DNA of 37,937 nt, from NCBI GenBank assembly GCA_947066955.1, contig CAMTAF010000028.1, positions 1-37,937 on the forward strand, in the 5' to 3' direction. Of the stretch, positions 1-6,901 are shown piece by piece. Made by a program: the position numbers and the translations under genes. The stretch comes from an uncultured Hungatella sp. GTDB taxonomy: Bacteria; Bacillota; Clostridia; Lachnospirales; Lachnospiraceae. Position 1 is the first letter of the stretch. Each line of letters opens with the position of its first letter. Below the pieces are notes generated by a model, which was given only the letters and a program-made list of their open reading frames with translations, did no database searches and was not told the origin of the DNA.

Positions 1-324
1 CGATTCCGACTCGGACTGGGACGGCCTCTCAGACGACGATTCCGGCTCCGACTGGGACGGCCTCTCAGACGACGATTCCGACTCGGATTCGGACGGCCTC
101 TCAGACGACGATTCCGACTCGGACTCGGACGGACTCTCAGACGAGGATTCCGACTCGGACTGGGACGGACTCTCAGATGACGATTCCGACTCGGACTCGG
201 ATGGGTTCTCGGATGAGGATTCCGACTCGGACTCAGACGGGTTTTCGGACGATGATTCCGATTCAGACTCGGATGGATCCTCTGATGACGATTCCGACTC
301 AGACTCAGACGGTGATTCCTCTGT
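1..324. repeat. 36-bp in-frame minisatellite, nine units
   Basis: Nine head-to-tail units of exactly 36 bp begin at 1, 37, 73, 109, 145, 181, 217, 253 and 289; the last is degenerate at its end. Each encodes 12 residues of Ser/Glu/Pro sequence on the minus strand. Units near the left edge are most alike and those near 300 most diverged. The array continues beyond the window. It is protein-coding DNA, not a CRISPR array, because there are no unique spacers. Confidence 0.9.
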
Positions 325-801
325 GGGCGGTTCCTCCTCCTTCCACACGGGTATAATCCACAGGGCGACTGCCGAGTCCGGCACCTTGTTATAATAGACT
401 TCTGAGGAGACGGATCCGCTGCGGTCTATGCCATCCAGTTCTTCCAGGACAAATCCGCTGTTAACGCTGTACAGCCATAGATTCCAGCCTGCAAGCACGG
501 TCTGTTCAGGTCCCTGGATGCTCCCGTACACCTGCTGTTGTTGGTCAAGAGGGGTATCCAGCTGGATCTGGATCTGTTTCATCTCCTCCTGGATGCTCTC
601 CGTCAGCTCCCAGGGAGATAAGATGTTTTCGGCCCCCGTGTACACATATGCGGCAACAGAGGAGGCCTCCTGTCTGGCAGCGTTTAACGCCGTGGCTCTT
701 CTCATGGATGCGTCATCCGCCGTCACCACCGCGGGCATGGTCTTTATGGCCAGGATGAACCCCAGCCACAGGGCAAACAATCCTTTCCATCTCCTTTTCA
801 T
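1..801 (-). CDS. Exported Ser/Glu-rich repeat protein, 3' end beyond the window
   Basis: The frame is open from ATG at 801 to the left edge (267 codons seen, no stop), so it is a partial gene. The start has a GGAGGA about 8 bases upstream. The N-terminus ([20 protein letters not shown]) is a basic, hydrophobic export signal or membrane anchor. Residues about 30-155 form a globular-looking segment with several Trp and Tyr. From about residue 160 the protein turns into 12-residue repeats of the type [12 protein letters not shown], rich in Ser and Glu with one Pro per unit, which would make a stiff, acidic stalk or spacer on the cell surface. I recognise no family. It is the last visible gene of the minus-strand train, separated from the glycosyltransferase gene by three tandem palindromic repeats. 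Export is well supported; its role is unknown. The Ser residues could be glycosylation sites, which would fit the glycosyltransferase next door, but that is inference. Confidence 0.75.
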   Translation of the reverse strand, partial: MKRRWKGLFALWLGFILAIKTMPAVVTADDASMRRATALNAARQEASSVAAYVYTGAENILSPWELTESIQEEMKQIQIQLDTPLDQQQQVYGSIQGPEQTVLAGWNLWLYSVNSGFVLEELDGIDRSGSVSSEVYYNKVPDSAVALWIIPVWKEEEPPTEESPSESESESSSEDPSESESESSSENPSESESESSSENPSESESESSSESPSQSESESSSESPSESESESSSERPSESESESSSERPSQSEPESSSERPSQSESES

Positions 802-820
802 GATCAGTTCCTCCTCATTT

Positions 821-1075
821 GGTAATGACACGCCCCGCTTGCGCGGAACCTGCCAACACGGAGGAAGGCATCCTAAAAACGCTTACGCGTTTGCCTTCCT
901 CCTCTTCGGTAACGGCACGCCCCGCTCCGCGGGACCTGCCAACACGGAGGAAGGCATCCTAGAAACGCTTACGCGTTTGCCTTCCTCCTCTTCGGTAACG
1001 GCACGCCCCGCTCCGCGGGACCTGCCAACACGGAGGAAGGCATCCTAGAAACGCTTACGCGTTTGCCTTCCTCCT
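821..1075. repeat. Three tandem copies of the palindromic interspersed repeat
   Basis: The GAGGAAGGCA core recurs at 861, 947 and 1033, giving an 86-bp period. Each copy has two hairpins: a short one with GGCA...TGCC ends around a CCCGC/GCGGG stem, and a longer one with GGAAGGCA...TGCCTTCC ends enclosing AAACGC...GCGTTT. On the minus strand each copy begins AGGAGGAAGGC. The copies fill the gap between the glycosyltransferase gene and the Ser/Glu-repeat gene; the rightmost copy supplies the end of the glycosyltransferase frame. Related copies lie at 11991-12070, 14251-14415 and 35321-35400. Confidence 0.9.
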
Positions 1076-1749
1076 AAAATCAGTCTTACGTGGCGGAGGC
1101 CGTCGGGAAGCGCGCGGAGGTGGGAGGGGGCCTTTCTCCGGTCTCGCCTCAGCTTTGCCGGAATCTCGCAGACAGGCTCCCCTGCCTGGGCAAATCTTCC
1201 GATGAGCTCTGTGGCAAACTCCATGCCATCGCAGGACAGGCCCAGGGACAAGGCTTTTTTCCGGTCAAATCCTCTCATCCCGCAGTGAAAATCCCCGATG
1301 TCCACCTGATATCGGATTCTTCCGAGGAAGGACAAAATAGGCACTCCCACATACTGGTGGGAGAAGGGCATGGCCTTTTTTTCTATGCCTCCTTTGTAGC
1401 GGTTTCCCACCACAAGGGCGCAGCCTTGTCTCAGCTTTTCCAGAAAATCCCCTGTTCTGGAGAAATCATAGCTTCCGTCACAGTCTCCCATAACCACATA
1501 CCGTCCTCTCGCTTCCCGGATACCGGTTCTCAAGGCGCTGCCGTAGCCTTTCTTCGGCTCCGGGATGACCCGGACCCCCAGCTTTCTGGCGATCTGGGGA
1601 CTTTTGTCCCGGCTTCCGTTGTCAACGATAAGGATTTCCCCGAAAACGCCGCTTTCCTCGAGATATTTCCTTGCTTCCCTGACGCAGAAAGCCAAACTTT
1701 TCTCTTCATTGAGGCAGGGCATCAGGATGGTCAGTTCCGGCTCAGTCAT
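1045..1749 (-). CDS. Family 2 glycosyltransferase (DPM1/polyprenyl-phosphate type)
   Basis: This 234-residue protein is a GT-A fold glycosyltransferase of the dolichol/undecaprenyl-phosphate sugar synthase type, acting at the inner face of the membrane. Visible motifs are LMPCLNEE (residues 9-16), IVDNGSRDKS for nucleotide binding (about 40-50), the GDCDGSYD metal/donor site (about 88-95), GNRY, and the acceptor-side stretches GDFHCGMRGF and DGMEFATELIGR. Many relatives continue after the DGLRHVRLIL segment into membrane helices. Here the frame stops at once: the last roughly nine residues (GGRQTRKRF) are encoded by the palindromic repeat, so the C-terminus may have been trimmed by repeat insertion. 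The ATG start overlaps the end of the upstream membrane-protein gene by 8 bases, implying translational coupling and a shared pathway: this enzyme would load a lipid carrier and the membrane protein could use it. Confidence 0.85.
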   Translation of the reverse strand: MTEPELTILMPCLNEEKSLAFCVREARKYLEESGVFGEILIVDNGSRDKSPQIARKLGVRVIPEPKKGYGSALRTGIREARGRYVVMGDCDGSYDFSRTGDFLEKLRQGCALVVGNRYKGGIEKKAMPFSHQYVGVPILSFLGRIRYQVDIGDFHCGMRGFDRKKALSLGLSCDGMEFATELIGRFAQAGEPVCEIPAKLRRDRRKAPSHLRALPDGLRHVRLILGGRQTRKRF

Positions 1750-3031
1750 GGCGTCTGGTCTCCAGAACCACGGCTGACAAAACCGCCAGAACAGGACTCA
1801 CCAGAGCACGGTAAGTAAAAAACTCGTGAAGGTAGGAATGGTTGCTCAAAACCATGTACCGAAGGAAAACCATGGATCCCAGGAGAAGCACGGTCTGGGT
1901 TCCCCAGTGGTTTTTATTGTTTTTATAGAAAAGATACCCATAGGAACCCAGGCAGAAAAACACGGCCACAAGCCCTGCGCCTACCCGGGGAAATTCCACT
2001 CTGGCGGTTCCTCCAAAGAACACTGTGAGGTTGGCCGCCACGGCCATGGGCATCCTTATCAGCAGGTTGTCTGGGCCCTGCCCTACCAGTGTGCCTCCCA
2101 GGCGGTTTTGGGCTGATGAGAAGGCGGCCAGGAACCTATTTTCCCCAGAGGCCACAGAGGCGGCGGTCCATTTTGCCAAAAAAGTCCCCCCATACCCCAC
2201 AAGCCAGCAAAGCCCCCATTGGCCCATATGGCTTAAATTCTCCCAAAAGCTTCCCAGACGTCCTTCCAAGGCTCTCACTGCCGCCACCAGGGTCAGAGGA
2301 ACCAACAGGACCACGGTCTCTGTGGTGAGAAAATCAAAAAAAGCGATGAGAACTCCCGCTGCCAGGGACAGAACCCCAAGGTACTCCTCCTTTCTCCTCT
2401 CTGCCCACAAAAATGCGGGGCACAGGAGAAAACAGATCACAAAGGCTGGTTCATATTCCAGGCTGAGGCGGATGTTCCAGACACGGACCGCTGCCAGGGA
2501 CAGGGCCAGGGCTGCCGCCAGGTCTTTGTGCCCCAGCCCCGCAAGCACAGCCATGGTGACTGACCCCAGCACCACCGCGGCCACAAAGCCTGCCGCTTTT
2601 ACCCCCTCCACGTCTGTTACCAGATGGAGGAGGCGGACAAAAATGGCTGACCCGTGCCAGTAGCGGCTGTAGTCCACATTGGGCTCTGTGTCAGGATTGG
2701 TCACCGACAGATACAGTCCCCCGTTTTCTCCCAGTGCCCCGCCGTCAAAGTACCAGGTATCCAGAGAGCTGAGGATGGGCTCTCCCCTCCCCATATTCCA
2801 GCTCACATTCAGCAGGATGGAATCCGCGTAATTGTCGCTGATGCCGCTCCACCTCCTGCCGTTTTCAAAAGAAAACGGGTCTTTATTCTTGTATGTCAAA
2901 GCGCTTTTTTCCATATTGGTTCTGATGGCCTCATTGGGGATGGCCGCGGAGCACACAAGCAGCAGCCACAGGGTCCCCAAAAGTCCGGCAAATACGGCCA
3001 GACAGCAAACACAAGTCTTTCCTCTGCCCAA
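1742..3031 (-). CDS. Polytopic membrane protein, possible GT-C type glycosyltransferase
   Basis: This 429-residue protein has an N-terminal membrane segment (about 8-30), a loop of roughly 100 residues predicted outside (containing the stretch SGISDNYADS), then about eight to nine hydrophobic helices to the C-terminus. The layout of a first helix, a large outer loop and a helix bundle resembles lipid-linked-sugar glycosyltransferases of the GT-C fold, and the next gene makes the matching kind of donor. No diagnostic motif was recognised, so the function is inferred from context only. The start is TTG at 3031, one base after the TAG of the cyclase gene, with GAGGGG 5 bases upstream; a downstream start is possible. 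The 3' end overlaps the glycosyltransferase start by 8 bases. Confidence 0.7.
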   Translation of the reverse strand: MGRGKTCVCCLAVFAGLLGTLWLLLVCSAAIPNEAIRTNMEKSALTYKNKDPFSFENGRRWSGISDNYADSILLNVSWNMGRGEPILSSLDTWYFDGGALGENGGLYLSVTNPDTEPNVDYSRYWHGSAIFVRLLHLVTDVEGVKAAGFVAAVVLGSVTMAVLAGLGHKDLAAALALSLAAVRVWNIRLSLEYEPAFVICFLLCPAFLWAERRKEEYLGVLSLAAGVLIAFFDFLTTETVVLLVPLTLVAAVRALEGRLGSFWENLSHMGQWGLCWLVGYGGTFLAKWTAASVASGENRFLAAFSSAQNRLGGTLVGQGPDNLLIRMPMAVAANLTVFFGGTARVEFPRVGAGLVAVFFCLGSYGYLFYKNNKNHWGTQTVLLLGSMVFLRYMVLSNHSYLHEFFTYRALVSPVLAVLSAVVLETRRHD

Positions 3032-3032
3032 T

Positions 3033-4802
3033 CTATCCCCTCACTTTATCTACCTGATACACAAACACGCCGTTGCTTTTCCCTTTCAGAGGAATCTCGC
3101 CCATGGGACTCACATCCACACGGTCTTTGATGTTGTCGTATACCTGCTGGCTGATGAGAATCTGGCCTGCCTTCGCGTTGCTCTCCAGCCTGGCGGCGGT
3201 GTTCACCGTATCCCCGATAGCGGTGTAGTCCATGCGGAACTGGCATCCGATATTGCCCACCACGGCGTTGCCGCAGTTGACGCCGATGCCAAATGCCACC
3301 TCCGAGAGCCCCCTGGCTCCTTCCTTCATATCCCACGCCGCTTTCACTGCCCGGAAAATGTAGTCATCCAGATCAAAAGGAGCGTTGAACACAGCCATGG
3401 CAGCGTCTCCCACGAATTTGTCCAAGGTTCCTCCATTGTCGAAGATGGCCTTGGTGGTCAGGGCCAGGTACTGGTTTAAGATCTCCACTACCTCCTCGGG
3501 CATAAGGCTTTCCGACATAGTGGTAAAGCCCCGGATATCCACAAACAGAACCGCGATATGGCGGTTCTCTCCGCCTAAAACCAACTTAAAATCCGCGTCC
3601 CTGCTGATCTTGTCAACCACCTGGGGGGCCACATACTGTTTAAATACATTGACCACCCGCCTTCTGCGCTTCCGCTCGGCCACATATCCTTCCAGAATCC
3701 GGAACACGTAGAGAACCGACAGAACCACAGGGACCAGGGTCACGGGAATAAGCATTCCCCTGTGATACAAAAAACTGGCAGTCCCCAAGTCAGACAAGAT
3801 CAAAACAGCCAGGACTCCAAAAGCCCTTGTGATCTTGATGTGGGAGGTACCCAGAAAAAAGAGCCCGCACAGGATCCCCGCCAGCCCTCCGTAGAGCAGC
3901 GGCGGCACAGGCAGCTGGGTCTTTCCCTCCATCAGCGCCTGGATGATGTTGGCGTGGATCTCCACACCGTACATCTGACTGTTGTGGGATATGGCCGGGG
4001 TGTAGGCATCCTGCATGCCCACGGCATAGGCCCCCACCAGCACCATAGCATTTTGAAACAGCCTGGCATCTACGGTCCCGTCCAGCACATCTGCCATGGA
4101 GACCACATTGTATCCTCCGGGCTTTCCTGAGTAAGAAAAATAACAACGGTTTCCCCTGGGGTTTACAGGGGGAAACAAAGCCTCCCTCCCCTGGCTCTCC
4201 TCATAGCGCCTGTAGATTTCCGCGGAAAGGCTGTAGATCCGCTCTCCCTCATAGTCCTGCCATGCCATGACCTGCCGCACCCGCCCGTCGGGGTCCACGG
4301 TGGTGTTGGCGTACCCTTTCGCGGCGGCATCGCTCAGGCTGTCATAGGGGCCTATGATAGATTCTATGTGGTAGGGGTCATAGATGACCCTGCCCCCTTC
4401 CTGTTTCGGCACTTCCTTAAAAGAAAAGCTGAGAGCCGTCACCACATTTCCCGCCGCGGCGCAGGCCCTGGCAAACCGGTCATCCCCCTCTTTGTCTCCT
4501 CTCTCGCTGTAGATGATATCAAAGCCGATCACCGCCGGCTTCACAGACGGGTCCTGGCTAAGCAGTTCCACCAGCCGGGCCGGGATGTCCCGGCTCCAGG
4601 TGTTCACGGGCCCATAGCGGTCTAAAGTCTTGTCGTCGATGGCAATGATGTAGATCTTTTTGTTTGTCACCGACGGCTTCTGGTAAAACCTGTCACAGAC
4701 CCCTAAGTCCCAGCCGCCTAAAGCACCCAGATAAAAAAACAGGGCCGAGGCCGCTGCTGCCAGGAGCGCCCCTGCCCCTCTGGCAAGAGGGGTTCTGCCC
4801 AT
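3033..4802 (-). CDS. CHASE2-domain class III adenylate/guanylate cyclase
   Basis: This 589-residue membrane enzyme should convert ATP (or GTP) to a cyclic nucleotide. Order: a membrane segment (about 8-25); an outer CHASE2 sensor (about 30-285, with IYIIAIDDKTLDRYGP near its start); three helices (about 295-365); a short linker; and a class III cyclase domain (about 400-585). Catalytic features are the metal-binding Asp residues in LFVDIRGFT (about 419) and KFVGDAAMAVF (about 466), the adenine-selecting Lys in TLDKFVGD, Thr in DYTAIGDTVN at the second base-selecting position (Lys/Thr as in class IIIb adenylate cyclases), and Asn/Arg in NTAARLES (about 534). ATP is therefore the likelier substrate. 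ATG at 4802 is preferred because AGGAGG lies 8 bases upstream; a GTG at 4811 would overlap that site. It follows the phosphodiesterase-like gene by 15 bases and the cyclic-nucleotide-gated phosphatase gene closely, forming a signalling cassette. Confidence 0.93.
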   Translation of the reverse strand: MGRTPLARGAGALLAAAASALFFYLGALGGWDLGVCDRFYQKPSVTNKKIYIIAIDDKTLDRYGPVNTWSRDIPARLVELLSQDPSVKPAVIGFDIIYSERGDKEGDDRFARACAAAGNVVTALSFSFKEVPKQEGGRVIYDPYHIESIIGPYDSLSDAAAKGYANTTVDPDGRVRQVMAWQDYEGERIYSLSAEIYRRYEESQGREALFPPVNPRGNRCYFSYSGKPGGYNVVSMADVLDGTVDARLFQNAMVLVGAYAVGMQDAYTPAISHNSQMYGVEIHANIIQALMEGKTQLPVPPLLYGGLAGILCGLFFLGTSHIKITRAFGVLAVLILSDLGTASFLYHRGMLIPVTLVPVVLSVLYVFRILEGYVAERKRRRRVVNVFKQYVAPQVVDKISRDADFKLVLGGENRHIAVLFVDIRGFTTMSESLMPEEVVEILNQYLALTTKAIFDNGGTLDKFVGDAAMAVFNAPFDLDDYIFRAVKAAWDMKEGARGLSEVAFGIGVNCGNAVVGNIGCQFRMDYTAIGDTVNTAARLESNAKAGQILISQQVYDNIKDRVDVSPMGEIPLKGKSNGVFVYQVDKVRG

Positions 4803-4817
4803 ATCCCTCACCTCCTG

Positions 4818-5681
4818 TTAAACAGTCAATTCCATGCCTTCTCTGGCAAACGCAAGGCTCACGCCCCTGTTTTCCGCCTCTTTTGCCGCCTCCCGCTCCA
4901 TCTCTCCAAGCTGCTCATCCGTCCTTTTCCAGTCGTGGTGGCTGATGCAGAGCTTTTTCGCGCCGCACTGGACCGCCATGTCAAGGCCCTGCTGCCAGAA
5001 TCCGTGACCGAAGCCTTTAAAATGGCAATACTCTTTTTCATCATAGGGGGCGTCAAAGATGAGAAGCCCGCAATTTCCGGCAAATCGGCGGTATTTTTCC
5101 CACATCCGGCCAGACTCTTCTCCAGGCTCACAGTCCAGGCCGTAGACCACGGAGCTCCCTTTTTGGTCCAGGCGGTAGATGACGGTTCCGTCGGGATGCC
5201 GGGAGCCCATGACCCTGACTTTGACTTCTCCCGGAAGGTTCCACACATCGCCGTCCCTGGTGTCATGCCACTGTATTTTCGCGGAAACCTGCTCTAAGGA
5301 GATGGGCCAGCAAGGAGGACCTATGACCTTTCCGAGACGTTGGCGGAAGGAGTTCTCCCCTTCCCCGGGGCCGAAAAATTCCATATCCGCCGCTTTCCAG
5401 AACAGAGGGGGAAACAGGGGAAGGCCCATAATGTGGTCTAAGTGGACGTGGCTCACAAAGATGTGGAGCTTCCTGGTTTGATCCCATTGTCCCCTGGCTG
5501 CCGCCTCCTCCAGATGCTGTCCCAGGGCCAGGATCCCTGTCCCTCCGTCAAAGACAGCCATCCCTTCCGGCCACTGTACGGACACAGAGCTTGTATTGCC
5601 TCCATAAACCATGTGGCTGGAAAAAGGAGCGGCCATGGACCCTCTGGTTCCCCAAAATTTTAAACCCAAACCCTCTTCCAT
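4818..5681 (-). CDS. MBL-fold metallohydrolase, probable cyclic nucleotide phosphodiesterase
   Basis: This 287-residue soluble protein starts with the FWGTRGS...YGGNTSS pattern of the MBL-fold family that includes class II cAMP phosphodiesterase-like and RNase Z-like enzymes. The metal site is clear: HVHLDH (about residues 98-103), a further His in GSRHPDGT, Asp in YGLDCEPG, and the late SHHDWKRTD motif (about 247-255). FDGGTG near residue 45 is the usual DAGTG-like turn. The family has several substrates, so cAMP hydrolysis is an inference. Its position between a cyclic-nucleotide-binding phosphatase and a nucleotide cyclase makes removal of the cyclic nucleotide the most economical role. 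ATG at 5681 has GGGAGAGG upstream. The gap to the upstream phosphatase gene is 44 bases and shows no clear promoter. Confidence 0.85.
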   Translation of the reverse strand: MEEGLGLKFWGTRGSMAAPFSSHMVYGGNTSSVSVQWPEGMAVFDGGTGILALGQHLEEAAARGQWDQTRKLHIFVSHVHLDHIMGLPLFPPLFWKAADMEFFGPGEGENSFRQRLGKVIGPPCWPISLEQVSAKIQWHDTRDGDVWNLPGEVKVRVMGSRHPDGTVIYRLDQKGSSVVYGLDCEPGEESGRMWEKYRRFAGNCGLLIFDAPYDEKEYCHFKGFGHGFWQQGLDMAVQCGAKKLCISHHDWKRTDEQLGEMEREAAKEAENRGVSLAFAREGMELTV

Positions 5682-5725
5682 TGCCTCTCCCTTCTATTTT
5701 TCCAGGATCATCTTGCTTTCCAGAA

Positions 5726-6898
5726 TCATCTTGCCAGGATCACCATGGTGATGTCGTCGGACTGGGGCGCTCCTTTGGCAAAGGACTCCACCTCCCGGTA
5801 CATGCTTTCCATCAGCTGCTCCGGGTCCCCTGTCTCGCCCCGGTGACGGTTGAGGGCCTCCTCCATGCCCTGATCCGAGAACATCTCCCCGTCCGTGTCA
5901 AAGGCCTCCGTGGCCCCGTCGGTGTACAGACAGAGACAGTCCCCCGGCATGAGCTGTCCGGTCTGCTGCCTGTAGGGCATATCCTCCATAATGCCCAGGA
6001 CAAAGTCCGCTTTGCATTCCATCTGTGTAAAGGGTCCTCCGCCTCTGCTGACAAAGGGCTTGTTGTGCCCCGCATTGACGTAGGTCAGCTGCCCTGAGGC
6101 CGTATCCAGGACACAGAGAAAGGCTGTGACAAACAGTTCCTCCTCATTGTCCTCGTTGAGGCGGTTGTTTACCAGCCAGGCCGCCTTGTCCACAGGCATG
6201 TCCAGCATCATATAGTTCTTGATGTTGGTCTTGGCAAGGGTCATGAACAGGGCGGCCGGAACGCCTTTCCCCGACACATCTGCCACCAGAAAGCAGAGCC
6301 TCTTTTCATCAATCAAAAACACGTCATAAAAATCTCCTCCCACCTCTTTGGCTGGCTTCATCCTGGCGGTGATCTTCACGTCCGGCAGCCGGCAGAACCG
6401 TTCAAAGGACTTGGGGAGAAAGCCTGTCTGGATCCTGGAGGCGATCTCCAGCTCGGATTTCAGCCTCTCCCGCTCTGTCACCATTTTGGTGGTCTTGGTG
6501 TAGAGAAGATCCAGGAGGGCGCCGTAGACTTTGTGGTTGGTCTGGGCCATGCGAAGAAACAGTTTTCTGGAAATATTGGCGCAGTCTGTCCCAGTCACTG
6601 CCCGGACCGTGGCCTTTCTCACATCCTCTTTGATCAACGCCAGCTCTCCCACCACATCCCCGGGTCCCAGCTCATTGATCAGCAGCCCTCCGTCTGTGAG
6701 CACATGGGCTTCTCCCTCCAGGATAATATACATGCCATCCTCCGGCGGGTCTCCCTGGGTCACCAGGTCCTGTCCCCCCTCAAAGTGTTTCAGCTCCATG
6801 GCCTCTAAAAGAAGCCTGGAACCTTCCGGCATCTGCCCGTCTTCCCGTATCTGGAAAAATTCCCGGACAATTTTCAGATCTTTCCAATGATCATCCAT
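5726..6898 (-). CDS. Cyclic-nucleotide-binding domain fused to SpoIIE/RsbU-type PP2C phosphatase
   Basis: This 390-residue cytoplasmic protein has a CRP-like cyclic nucleotide pocket (about residues 30-140) followed by a linker helix (about 140-165) and a PP2C-like phosphatase of the SpoIIE/RsbU group (about 180-390). The binding cassette is GDVVGELALIKEDVRKATVR: the Glu of GELAL and the Arg of the R-x-A motif, which hold the ribose and phosphate in CRP, are both present, so ligand binding is plausible. Phosphatase motifs are EVGGDFYDVF, VADVSGKGVPAALFM, VNAGHNKP, YTDGATEAFD and SDDITMVIL, with the metal-binding Asp residues intact. Enzymes of this type dephosphorylate STAS proteins; one is encoded in the same gene train at 28549-28824. 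The likely role is to turn the level of the cyclic nucleotide into a protein-phosphorylation output. It starts 3 bases after the kinase-like gene ends, with GGAAGGA upstream. Confidence 0.93.
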   Translation of the reverse strand: MDDHWKDLKIVREFFQIREDGQMPEGSRLLLEAMELKHFEGGQDLVTQGDPPEDGMYIILEGEAHVLTDGGLLINELGPGDVVGELALIKEDVRKATVRAVTGTDCANISRKLFLRMAQTNHKVYGALLDLLYTKTTKMVTERERLKSELEIASRIQTGFLPKSFERFCRLPDVKITARMKPAKEVGGDFYDVFLIDEKRLCFLVADVSGKGVPAALFMTLAKTNIKNYMMLDMPVDKAAWLVNNRLNEDNEEELFVTAFLCVLDTASGQLTYVNAGHNKPFVSRGGGPFTQMECKADFVLGIMEDMPYRQQTGQLMPGDCLCLYTDGATEAFDTDGEMFSDQGMEEALNRHRGETGDPEQLMESMYREVESFAKGAPQSDDITMVILAR

Positions 6899-6901
6899 AA
6901 G

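Noticed and set aside
1-324. Regular 36-bp repeats that could suggest a CRISPR array
   Set aside because: Units follow each other without spacers and read as an open Ser/Glu-rich coding frame on the minus strand.
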